Part shown: in pieces, positions 20,729 to 27,873 of the stretch
How the letters are laid out: each line of letters opens with the position of its first letter
Position numbering within the stretch: the stretch's first letter is position 1
Source of the DNA: Glycomyces arizonensis DSM 44726
GTDB taxonomy: Bacteria > Actinomycetota > Actinomycetes > Mycobacteriales > Micromonosporaceae
Direction of reading: 5' to 3'
DNA: 64,000 nucleotides
Assembly: GCF_000482705.1 (NCBI RefSeq)
Contig: NZ_AXWO01000013.1
Location: forward strand, 62,001 to 126,000
Translations under genes and position numbers: made by a program
Notes under the pieces: generated by a model
The model's input: only the letters and a program-made list of their open reading frames with translations
What the model was told of the DNA's origin: nothing
The model's database searches: none

Positions 20729-20889
20729 TCATCCGGGATGCGCACGCGACATCCGCGGACGCCCCGGATCCGGCGTCGCCGACACTGAGAGAACGCCGAC
20801 CGGCAGGCAGACCCGTGCGAGAGACGACCACCAGCGCCGCCGAGGCCGCGAGCCGCCCCGGCCGACCAGACCAGAAGGGACCCGATGCC

Positions 20890-21834
20890 GTGACCTCCAC
20901 AGGCGCAGCACCCGACGCCGACGTCGGCGACGCCGCCCGCCCCCGGCACTGGACGACCGCGCTCAAATGGAAGGGCGCGGCGTTCACCGCCCCGTTCTTC
21001 GCCGGATTCGTCCTGCTGTTCATCATCCCGCTGGGCTACGCGATCTGGCAGTCCTTCTTCCGCGAGCAGTCCTCCGGGCTCGGCCTGGGCGGCACCACCA
21101 CCGAGTTCGTGTGGTTCGGCAACTTCGCCAAGGCCTTCGAGGACGCGACGTTCTGGACCTCGATCGGCCGCGTCCTGGCCTTCGCGTTCATCGTCGTCCC
21201 GGTCATGCTCGCCATCAGCCTGGCCATGGCGCTCCTGCTCGACATGGCGAAGCGGCGAGCGGTCCGGTTCTTCCGGATCGGATTCCTGGTGCCGTACATG
21301 GTCCCCGGCATCGTCGCCGCCCTCATGTGGATCTACATCTACAGCCCCCGCTCCGGGCCCCTCACCCCCGTGTTCGCCGACCTCGGCATCGGGGTGAACT
21401 TCTTCTCCTCCCAGATGCTCTGGGTCTCGATCGGCAACCTGATCATCTGGAACACCATCGGGTTCAACATGCTCATCATCTACGCGGCGCTGCTGAGCGT
21501 GCCCCGCGAGCTGTTCGACGCCGCCCGCGTCGACGGCGCGAGCGAATGGCGCATCGCCTGGTCGATCAAGATCCCGCACGTCCGCGGCCCCCTGGCCCTG
21601 GTGGGCATGATCTCGATCATCGGCCTCGTCCAGATCTTCAACGAGCCGCTGCTGTTCCGCCAGATCTCGCCCGAGACCGTCACCAAGGACTTCACGCCGA
21701 TCCTCTTCATCTACAACCAGGCGTTCGCCGCCAACGACTACCACTACGCCGCCGCGGTGTCGGTGCTCCTGGCCCTGGTCATCGGGGCCGTCTCCTTCGT
21801 CTACTACAAGATCGCGAACAGGCCGACGTCATGA
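20890..21834 (+). CDS. Sugar ABC transporter permease (MalF type)
   Basis: 314 residues with six predicted membrane helices. The binding-protein-dependent permease signature is the EAA loop, here ELFDAARVDGASEWRIAWSI near residue 215. A GTG at 20890, 8 bases after AGAAGGGA, is preferred over the GTG at 20815, which has no ribosome site and would add 25 polar residues. It pairs with the next permease through an ATGA overlap. No solute-binding protein or ATPase gene is adjacent; carbohydrate importers of this family commonly borrow a shared MsiK-type ATPase, but a missing binding protein is unusual. It is divergent from the dehydrogenase-lacZ-LacI set, so the two sides probably form one sugar system. 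Confidence 0.9.
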   Translation: MTSTGAAPDADVGDAARPRHWTTALKWKGAAFTAPFFAGFVLLFIIPLGYAIWQSFFREQSSGLGLGGTTTEFVWFGNFAKAFEDATFWTSIGRVLAFAFIVVPVMLAISLAMALLLDMAKRRAVRFFRIGFLVPYMVPGIVAALMWIYIYSPRSGPLTPVFADLGIGVNFFSSQMLWVSIGNLIIWNTIGFNMLIIYAALLSVPRELFDAARVDGASEWRIAWSIKIPHVRGPLALVGMISIIGLVQIFNEPLLFRQISPETVTKDFTPILFIYNQAFAANDYHYAAAVSVLLALVIGAVSFVYYKIANRPTS

Positions 21835-22775
21835 CCGCACTCAGCGAAGCCCGCCGCACCGCCCCGACCGCCCGGCCGAAGCGCAGGCGTCCCTCCCGAG
21901 CCGCCGAGGAGATGCCGGTCGGGCACGGGCAGTCCCGCCGCAGCCAGCTGTTCGTCCTCGCCGGACTCGGGCTGTTCTTCGTCTACTCCGTCGCCCCGAT
22001 CTGGTGGCTGGTCGTCTCGGCCACCAAGGACCAGCGGGACCTGTACGCCTCGCCCGGCGTCGAGGGCCTGTGGTTCGGCGACCTCAACCTGCTCGAGAAC
22101 CTGAAGCTCGTGCTCACCTACGACGACGGCGTCTTCGCCCGCTGGACGGTGAACACGATCTTCTACTCCGGTACCGGCGCTCTGGTCAGCACCCTCATCG
22201 CCCTGGCCGCCGGATACGGGATCGCGAAGTTCCGATTCCGCGGGCGCCGCATCGCCCTGGGGTTCATCGTCGCCACCTTCCTGGTGCCCGGCATGCTCCT
22301 GGCCTTCCCGCTGTACCTGCTGTTCACCAAGATGGGCCTGGTCGACACCGTCTGGGCGGTCCTGATCCCCTCGTTCGTCAACGCCTTCAGCGTCTACCTG
22401 GCGAAGGTCTACTGCGACTCCTCGGTCCCCGACGAGCTGCTCGACGCCGCCCGCGTCGACGGGGCGGGGGAGGTCCGGCTGTTCTTCCAGATCGTCGTGC
22501 GCATCATGACCTCCGGCGCGGCCACGATCTTCCTGCTCGCGTTCGTCGGCGCCTGGAACAGCTTCTTCCTGCCGCTGATGATGCTGCGCGGATCGGACAA
22601 GTGGACGCTGGCGCTCGGCCTGTACTCGTGGGCCGGCAAGCGCGTCGAGAGCGGCACCGACCTGACGAGCCTGGTCATCATGGGCTCGCTGCTGTCGACG
22701 ATCCCGCTGGCGGTCTTCATGATCGCGATGGCCAGGTTCTGGCGCTCCGGCGTCACGCTCGGCAGCCTCAAATGA
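21831..22775 (+). CDS. Sugar ABC transporter permease (MalG type)
   Basis: 314 residues. An N-terminal polar stretch of about 40 residues precedes six membrane helices. The EAA loop near residue 200 reads ELLDAARVDGAGEVRLFFQI and would contact the ATPase. The start overlaps the upstream stop (ATGA). It forms a heterodimeric channel with the preceding gene and is the last gene of the set; a strong hairpin starts just after the stop. The missing binding protein is probably encoded elsewhere, or one from another locus is shared. Confidence 0.9.
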   Translation: MTALSEARRTAPTARPKRRRPSRAAEEMPVGHGQSRRSQLFVLAGLGLFFVYSVAPIWWLVVSATKDQRDLYASPGVEGLWFGDLNLLENLKLVLTYDDGVFARWTVNTIFYSGTGALVSTLIALAAGYGIAKFRFRGRRIALGFIVATFLVPGMLLAFPLYLLFTKMGLVDTVWAVLIPSFVNAFSVYLAKVYCDSSVPDELLDAARVDGAGEVRLFFQIVVRIMTSGAATIFLLAFVGAWNSFFLPLMMLRGSDKWTLALGLYSWAGKRVESGTDLTSLVIMGSLLSTIPLAVFMIAMARFWRSGVTLGSLK

Positions 22776-22776
22776 G

Positions 22777-22806
22777 GGACGGCCGGGAGCGCGCTCCCGG
22801 CCGTCC
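22777..22806. terminator. Strong hairpin terminator after the permease pair
   Basis: GGACGGCCGGGAGC (22777-22790) pairs perfectly with GCTCCCGGCCGTCC (22793-22806), a 14-bp stem. It lies between convergent genes. There is no T-run, as is common in high-GC actinomycetes. Confidence 0.8.
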
Positions 22807-22844
22807 GGCGCCTGTCGCCCGGCGGACGCGTCTCGGGCCGGTGC

Positions 22845-24047
22845 CTATTTCAGCCGCAGGGTCTCGACGAGCTTGGGGTAGTCGCCGAAGGCGTTCTCGA
22901 CGTCGGTCGGGCTCAGCCCGTACCGCGACAGCTCGTACTCGTGCTGCCGGCCGATCCCCGGCCTGGCCAGCACGCTGTCGAGGTTCCGGGCGTCGGCCTC
23001 GGTCCACCGGGCCCCGATCAGCTCGTAGAGCTTGGGGACCTTCGCGTGCGGTTCGGCGTTCAGCCACGTGTAGGGCACGTCGACGAACGCCTCGCGCGGG
23101 CCCGCGACGCGCGCCTCCCGGCCCCGCTCGACCGCCGTCGCCTGGACGTCGAGCCACATCTTGCCGATGGCGTGCAGGTCGGGGCGGCGGACGTGCATCA
23201 GCTGCGTGGTCTCGACCATCGAGCACAGCGATCCGATCACCGTGACCGGGTCGCGGTGCGTCCACACGATCGTCGCGTCCGGGAACACCTTCAGGATCTG
23301 CGGGAGCCGGTCGAGGTGCATGGGGGACTTCAGGATCCACCGCTTGCGGTCCCTGCCGTACTGGAGGACCTGGAGCGCCTGCTTGAGGTACTCGTAGTCG
23401 GGCAGGTTGTCGCGCTCCTTGAGCCACTCGTGGTACTTCGGCATGAGGACCCGCGCCAGGTGGTGGCTCCCGTGCGGCAGGAGGTAGTTGCACTCGTCGG
23501 GCTTCTCGGGGTCGAGCGGGTGGATGACCTTGAAGGCCGGGGCCAGTCGCATGAACGTGTTGACCATCCGCGCGGTGCTCTTGATGTGGCGGCGCCTGGC
23601 GGCCTCGCCGCGGTCGAGGTCGGTGAACATCCACTCCCACAGCGCCGGGCCGCGGTGGTCGGCTGATCTGGCGATGATGTTGTGGGCCAAGGTGGTGGCG
23701 GTTCGCGGCAGCCCGATGATGAAGACGGGCCGCTCGATGCGCTCGTCGGCGACGGCCGGGGTCTCGGCGATGATGCGCTGGACGCGCAGGCGGTTCTCGA
23801 TGCGGTTCCGCAGGTCGTTCACCACGCTCTGCCAGCCCATCGGGCTCAGGCCGGAGTTGGAGACGAAGCACTGCATGAGGAAGCGGAACTCCTCGATGAA
23901 CTGCGGGACGGCGGAGGCGTCGCCGCCGGTGTTCTTCTCGGCCTTCGCGACGATCGAGTCGAAGACGCGGTCGGGGTTGCGCTGGTTCAACGTCGTGGGC
24001 TTCAGCAGGACGTTGAGCACGTTGGTGGTCGTAGACTTGCGGCGCAT
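22845..24047 (-). CDS. Sulfotransferase-family protein (paralogue of the gene at 9447)
   Basis: 400 residues. The phosphosulfate loop VFIIGLPRTATTLAHNIIA is near residue 112 and the second PAPS-binding block is IVWTHRDPVTVIGSLCSM. The C-terminal ELSRYGLSPTDVENAFGDY matches the end of the paralogue at 9447-10646 (ELSRYGIADAEVEQAFGDY). The N-terminus MRRKSTTTNVLNVLLKPTTL also aligns with that paralogue. It probably transfers sulfate from PAPS to a lipid or glycan; the acceptor is unknown. It converges on the permease operon with the hairpin between. The start sits after a GAGGAG sequence on the minus strand. Confidence 0.88.
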   Translation of the reverse strand: MRRKSTTTNVLNVLLKPTTLNQRNPDRVFDSIVAKAEKNTGGDASAVPQFIEEFRFLMQCFVSNSGLSPMGWQSVVNDLRNRIENRLRVQRIIAETPAVADERIERPVFIIGLPRTATTLAHNIIARSADHRGPALWEWMFTDLDRGEAARRRHIKSTARMVNTFMRLAPAFKVIHPLDPEKPDECNYLLPHGSHHLARVLMPKYHEWLKERDNLPDYEYLKQALQVLQYGRDRKRWILKSPMHLDRLPQILKVFPDATIVWTHRDPVTVIGSLCSMVETTQLMHVRRPDLHAIGKMWLDVQATAVERGREARVAGPREAFVDVPYTWLNAEPHAKVPKLYELIGARWTEADARNLDSVLARPGIGRQHEYELSRYGLSPTDVENAFGDYPKLVETLRLK

Positions 24048-24354
24048 CGGGGGTTGGCTCCTCTAGTCCGACATGGATTCGGGCCATTCTCGCACAGTCG
24101 CGGTCACCGGTCCAGGCGAGCGGCGAGACCGGGGATCGGCGTCGCCGCCATCGCTCCGCACGCGGCGGCGCATTGGCGGAGCGGCGACGGTCGCGCCTCC
24201 TCCGCCGCGCCTCCCACAGCGAGCAGCGCGCCCTGCGCCGCGATGAGCGACGGCGCCGCTCAGGGTACCGGCTTGCCCACCGAGGAGAGCGCGACGACCG
24301 CGCCTCCCATGCCGGGCGGCGCACTTGCCAGCCGCCATGAGCGACGGCCGCTCC
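24048..24354 (-). other. Gene-free stretch with a decayed copy of the lipoprotein 3' end
   Basis: Bases about 24243-24312 resemble 24337-24404, which is the 3' end and downstream flank of the lipoprotein gene. On the minus strand the copy still reads ...LSSVGKPVP-stop against ...FSSMLEPVP-stop of the real gene. A fainter third similarity is near 24182-24214. I see no intact gene; this looks like a remnant of a tandem duplication. Confidence 0.5.
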
Positions 24355-24990
24355 TTACGGCACCGGCTCGAGCATCGAGGAGAACACGACCGTCCCCTCG
24401 GGATACGTCTCGGCCGCATACGACTCGAGCTCGGGCGTCACCAGCGTCGCGTCGATTCGGGCCACGCCGTTCTCGGCGTCCGCCCAACCGCCGTTGACCA
24501 GCGCGGGGAAGCGCTCGGTCAGGTCGTCGACGATGCCCTGGAGCTCGGCCTCCGGCAGCGGCTCGGCCGGCTCGGGGGTCTCCGGCTCGCCGGGCTGGAG
24601 GTGCGGGTAGTCGTCCATGTCGACCTCGTCGGCCGGGACCGGCTCCTCGGTCAGCTCGAAGGCTTCGCCGTTGAAGGTGCCGGTCACGAGGTACATGCCC
24701 CACCGGGTGCCCGCCGCCTCGTCGTGCTCGACGGCCTCCCAGTCCCAGCCCGCGACGTCCAGGCCGCCGCCCTGCGGCGGATAGGACTGGGCCACCACTC
24801 CGGCCAGCTGCGGCCCGTGCTCCTCGTTCTCCAGGACCGTCAGCGCGCCCTGGTAGACCGTCTCGTCCGCCTCGCCTTGGCCCGAGCCGCCTTCGGGCTC
24901 GTCCGGTGCCCGCTCTCCGGCCCCGCAGGCCGCCACCGCGAACAGCGCCGCCGCGGGGATCAGTCGCAAAAGTGTCATTTGTACTGTCAT
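24355..24990 (-). CDS. Putative lipoprotein of unknown function
   Basis: 211 residues. The N-terminus LLRLIPAAALFAVAACGAG is a type II signal peptide with the lipobox AVAAC, so the mature protein should be anchored to the outer face of the membrane at Cys22. The mature part is very acidic (rich in E, D and P), with a proline-glutamate stretch near residues 125-145. I recognise no domain. An in-frame ATG four codons later is also possible as the start. It is divergent from the EamA transporter gene, and a decayed copy of its 3' end lies downstream. Confidence 0.7.
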   Translation of the reverse strand: MTVQMTLLRLIPAAALFAVAACGAGERAPDEPEGGSGQGEADETVYQGALTVLENEEHGPQLAGVVAQSYPPQGGGLDVAGWDWEAVEHDEAAGTRWGMYLVTGTFNGEAFELTEEPVPADEVDMDDYPHLQPGEPETPEPAEPLPEAELQGIVDDLTERFPALVNGGWADAENGVARIDATLVTPELESYAAETYPEGTVVFSSMLEPVP

Positions 24991-25100
24991 ACCCCTTCGA
25001 CGACGGCCGTGGAATTCCGGTTCCCGAATATGGGACCCCGGTGCTACCGTCGCGTTTGGCGCCGACCCGACGCCCGTCCCCGCATGGAGAAAGACCCGCC

Positions 25101-26051
25101 ATGAGCCAACGATTCAACGCCCGGGCAGCCGCGGCGGCCGGTGTCACCGTCCTGTTCTGGGCATCGGCGTTCGTGTCGATCCGCGACGCCGGGCAGTACC
25201 TCGACCCCGGACCGCTCACCTTGGGGCGCATGAGCGTCGCCACCGTCATCCTGCTGGCCTTCTGGGCGCTGCGGCGCGAGGGCCTGCCCGGCCGCCGGGC
25301 CTGGCCGGGCATCGTCACCGCCGGGGTGCTGTGGTTCGGCGTCTACATGGTGTCGCTCAACTGGGGCGAGCAGCTGGTCGACGCCGGAACCGCCGCGCTC
25401 GTGGTCAACATCGGCCCGATCCTGATGGCCCTGCTCGGCGGCTGGTTCCTGAAGGAGGGCTTCGCGCCGCGCCTGTTCATCGGCATGGCCGTCTCCTTCG
25501 CGGGCGTGCTCGTGGTCAGCCTGTCCATGTCCGGCGAGGGCGCCACCTCGGTCCGCGGCGTCCTCCTGTGCCTGGTCGCCGCCATCACCTACGCCATCGG
25601 CGTCGTGGCGCAGAAGCCGACGCTGCGCTACGCCTCCCCGCTCCAGTTCACGACGTTCGGCTGCGCCATCGCCGCCGTGCTGTGCCTGCCGTTCGCGCCC
25701 GCGCTGGCCTCCGAGCTCGGCGACGCCCCCGCCTCGGCGTCGCTCCACGTCCTCTTCCTCGGCGTCTTTCCCACCGCGGTCGCGTTCATCACCTGGGCGT
25801 ACGCGCTGAAGTTCACCACCGCGGGCAAGATGGGCGCCACGACCTACGTCGTCCCGGCGCTGGTGGTGCTCATGTCGTGGGTGTTCCTCGACGAGGTGCC
25901 CGGCTGGCTGACCCTCGCCGGTGGCGTGCTGTGCCTGCTGGGCGTGGCGGTCTCGCGCTCCCGCAGCCGCTCCCGCGCAGCCGCCGACGTCGGTGCGGCG
26001 GTGCCGCGGGAGGTCGAGCCGGACACCTCCGCCGCGCCGCCCTCGCGCTAG
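25101..26051 (+). CDS. EamA/DMT-family transporter (RhaT/YdcZ-like permease)
   Basis: 316 residues with about ten hydrophobic helices in two EamA repeats (about residues 10-140 and 150-285). The first repeat opens with VTVLFWASAFVSIRDAG. The second ends in ATTYVVPALVVLMSWVFLDE, a typical DMT pattern. Such permeases export metabolites such as amino acids or nucleosides; the substrate is unknown. The ATG at 25101 has GGAGAAAG upstream; the longer frame from 24906 is not supported. It is divergent from the lipoprotein. The tail after residue 290 is polar and Arg/Ser-rich, so probably cytoplasmic. Confidence 0.9.
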   Translation: MSQRFNARAAAAAGVTVLFWASAFVSIRDAGQYLDPGPLTLGRMSVATVILLAFWALRREGLPGRRAWPGIVTAGVLWFGVYMVSLNWGEQLVDAGTAALVVNIGPILMALLGGWFLKEGFAPRLFIGMAVSFAGVLVVSLSMSGEGATSVRGVLLCLVAAITYAIGVVAQKPTLRYASPLQFTTFGCAIAAVLCLPFAPALASELGDAPASASLHVLFLGVFPTAVAFITWAYALKFTTAGKMGATTYVVPALVVLMSWVFLDEVPGWLTLAGGVLCLLGVAVSRSRSRSRAAADVGAAVPREVEPDTSAAPPSR

Positions 26052-26156
26052 CGGCGCCCGATCCGACTACTTGATGTTTTCTATACTTTTATACGCATGA
26101 CACGTATTTTGCGCATATGGTTCCGCCGTCGACCACGAACCGAAACGGAGTCCCGC

Positions 26157-26942
26157 ATGCGCACCGTGCGACGTACAGCGACCTTTGCCGTCGTCTCGCT
26201 CACCTTGTCCATCGCCCTGCCGACCGCCGCCCGCGCCCAAGAGGCCGTCGACTACGTCGCCCTCGGCGACTCCTACTCCTCGGGGACCGGCACCGGCTCC
26301 TACACCGACGCGGCCTGCAAGCGCTCGGATCTGGCCTACCCGGCGCTCCTCGCCGCCGAGCTGGGCGCCGAGCTGACCTTCGCGGCATGCTCCGGCGCCT
26401 ACACCGCCGACCTGATCGCCGAGCAGGCCGACGCGCTCGACGAAGGCACCGACCTCGTGACGCTCACCGTTGGCGGCAACGACATCGACTGGAACGAAGC
26501 CCTCGTGTCGTGCATGGTTCCCCTCCACGACTGCACCGGCGACGTCGAGCGTTCCGAGCGGCTCGCCGAGGACGAGCTGCCCGATCTGCTCGACGCCGCC
26601 TACACCGCGATCGGCGACCGTGCCCCGCACGCCGAGGTCTACGTGCTCGGCTACCCGCGCCTGTTCGCCGCCGAGAACACCTGCGACGCCTTCGGGCTGC
26701 TCAGCGTCGCCGAGCAGCGGCGGGCGAACCGGGCCGCCGACGTGCTCTCCGAGGTCATCGAGGCCGCCGCCCTCGCCCACGGCTTCACCTACATCGACGT
26801 CCGCGACGATTTCGAGGGCCACGCCGTCTGCGACGACGACCCGTGGCTGCACGGCCTGACCTATCCGGTCGGCGACTCCTACCACCCGGGGCGCGCCGGA
26901 CACGCTCGCGGTTACCTACCGGCGCTCCTCGCCGCGCTCTGA
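26157..26942 (+). CDS. Secreted SGNH/GDSL hydrolase (copy 1)
   Basis: 261 residues. A Sec signal peptide (RRTATFAVVSLTLSIALPTAARAQ) ends near residue 30. The four SGNH blocks are visible: block I VALGDSYSSGTG with the nucleophile Ser, the Gly oxyanion block in FAACSGAYTADL, GGNDIDW for block III, and DSYHPGRAGH for block V with the Asp-His pair. Six or more cysteines suggest disulfide bonds, as in Streptomyces secreted lipases of this family. It should hydrolyse extracellular esters. The ATG at 26157 with CGGAG upstream is preferred to the ATG at 26097. The next gene is a tandem paralogue. Confidence 0.92.
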   Translation: MRTVRRTATFAVVSLTLSIALPTAARAQEAVDYVALGDSYSSGTGTGSYTDAACKRSDLAYPALLAAELGAELTFAACSGAYTADLIAEQADALDEGTDLVTLTVGGNDIDWNEALVSCMVPLHDCTGDVERSERLAEDELPDLLDAAYTAIGDRAPHAEVYVLGYPRLFAAENTCDAFGLLSVAEQRRANRAADVLSEVIEAAALAHGFTYIDVRDDFEGHAVCDDDPWLHGLTYPVGDSYHPGRAGHARGYLPALLAAL

Positions 26943-27039
26943 CCGTCGACGCGTCCTCAATGTCCCGGACGGATCGGGACGTGCCGATTCGGCCGTCTGC
27001 CAATAGAATCACCACCACGGCAACATGAAAGGAGATCAT

Positions 27040-27831
27040 ATGAGGCCAGGCAAACGAGCGGCCACAGTGGTCGTGGCCGCCGGAGCGGCGCTGCTGCTGC
27101 TCCCGGCGGCCTCCGCTCAGGCGTGGTGCTTCGACACCGACTACGTCGCCCTCGGGGATTCCTACTCCTCGGGGACCGGCGCCGGTCCGTACCTCGACGA
27201 GGAGTGCCTGCGCTCCGAGCAGGCGTACCCGTCGCTGCTCGCCGGGGAGCTCCGCGGCGACTTCGACTTCGCCGCCTGCTCCGGCGCGGAGACCGAGGAC
27301 CTGCTCGCGAACCAGCTCGGCGACCTGAGCTGGCGCACCGACCTCGTCACCGTCGGCATCGGCGGCAACGACATCGGCTGGGTGCCCGCCGTGGGCGCCT
27401 GCATGCAGCCCGAGACCTACGACTGCACCCCGGCAGTCGAGGCCGCCGTGGCCGCCATGGAGAACGAACTGCCCGCGCTGCTCGACGAGGTGTACACCGA
27501 GATCGAGGACCGGGCGCCGTTCGCCGACGTCTACGTGGTCGGCTATCCCCGGCTGTTCAACGGGGAAGGCCCCTGCGAGTCGATCCCGTACGTCACCGCC
27601 GACGAGCAGGTGCTCATGAACGGCGCCGCCGACGTGCTCTCGAACGTCATCGAGGCGGAGGCCGAGGAGCACGGATTCACCTTTGTGGACGTGCGCGAGG
27701 CCTTCGAGGGCCACGTCGCCTGCGACGAGGACTCCTGGCTCCACGGCTACACCGGAACCGTCGAGTCCTTCCACCCGACCGTCGAAGGCCAGGAATCGGG
27801 CTACTACGCCGCCCTGACCGCAGCGCTCTAG
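27040..27831 (+). CDS. Secreted SGNH/GDSL hydrolase (copy 2)
   Basis: 263 residues. A signal peptide with the hydrophobic run VVVAAGAALLLLPAASAQA is followed by YVALGDSYSSGTGAG (nucleophile Ser), FAACSGAETEDL and GIGGNDIGW. It is clearly a paralogue of the preceding gene in order, length and cysteines. The final block reads ESFHPTVEG, so the Asp of the usual D-x-x-H motif is Glu here. The ATG at 27040 has a perfect AAAGGAGAT ribosome site five bases upstream, so the ATG at 27025 is less likely. A bidirectional hairpin follows the stop. Confidence 0.92.
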   Translation: MRPGKRAATVVVAAGAALLLLPAASAQAWCFDTDYVALGDSYSSGTGAGPYLDEECLRSEQAYPSLLAGELRGDFDFAACSGAETEDLLANQLGDLSWRTDLVTVGIGGNDIGWVPAVGACMQPETYDCTPAVEAAVAAMENELPALLDEVYTEIEDRAPFADVYVVGYPRLFNGEGPCESIPYVTADEQVLMNGAADVLSNVIEAEAEEHGFTFVDVREAFEGHVACDEDSWLHGYTGTVESFHPTVEGQESGYYAALTAAL

Positions 27832-27842
27832 ACCCCATAGGA

Positions 27843-27872
27843 CGCGGCCCGGCCCTCACCGGCCGGGCCGCG
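27843..27872. terminator. Bidirectional hairpin terminator
   Basis: CGCGGCCCGGCC (27843-27854) pairs perfectly with GGCCGGGCCGCG (27861-27872) around a 6-base loop. It sits between the convergent GDSL and RecQ-family genes, ending 2 bases before the RecQ stop. Confidence 0.85.
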
Positions 27873-27873
27873 C

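Noticed and set aside
26097-26156. Longer N-terminus for the first SGNH hydrolase
   Set aside because: The extra 20 residues would precede a normal signal peptide; the later ATG has a Shine-Dalgarno sequence.
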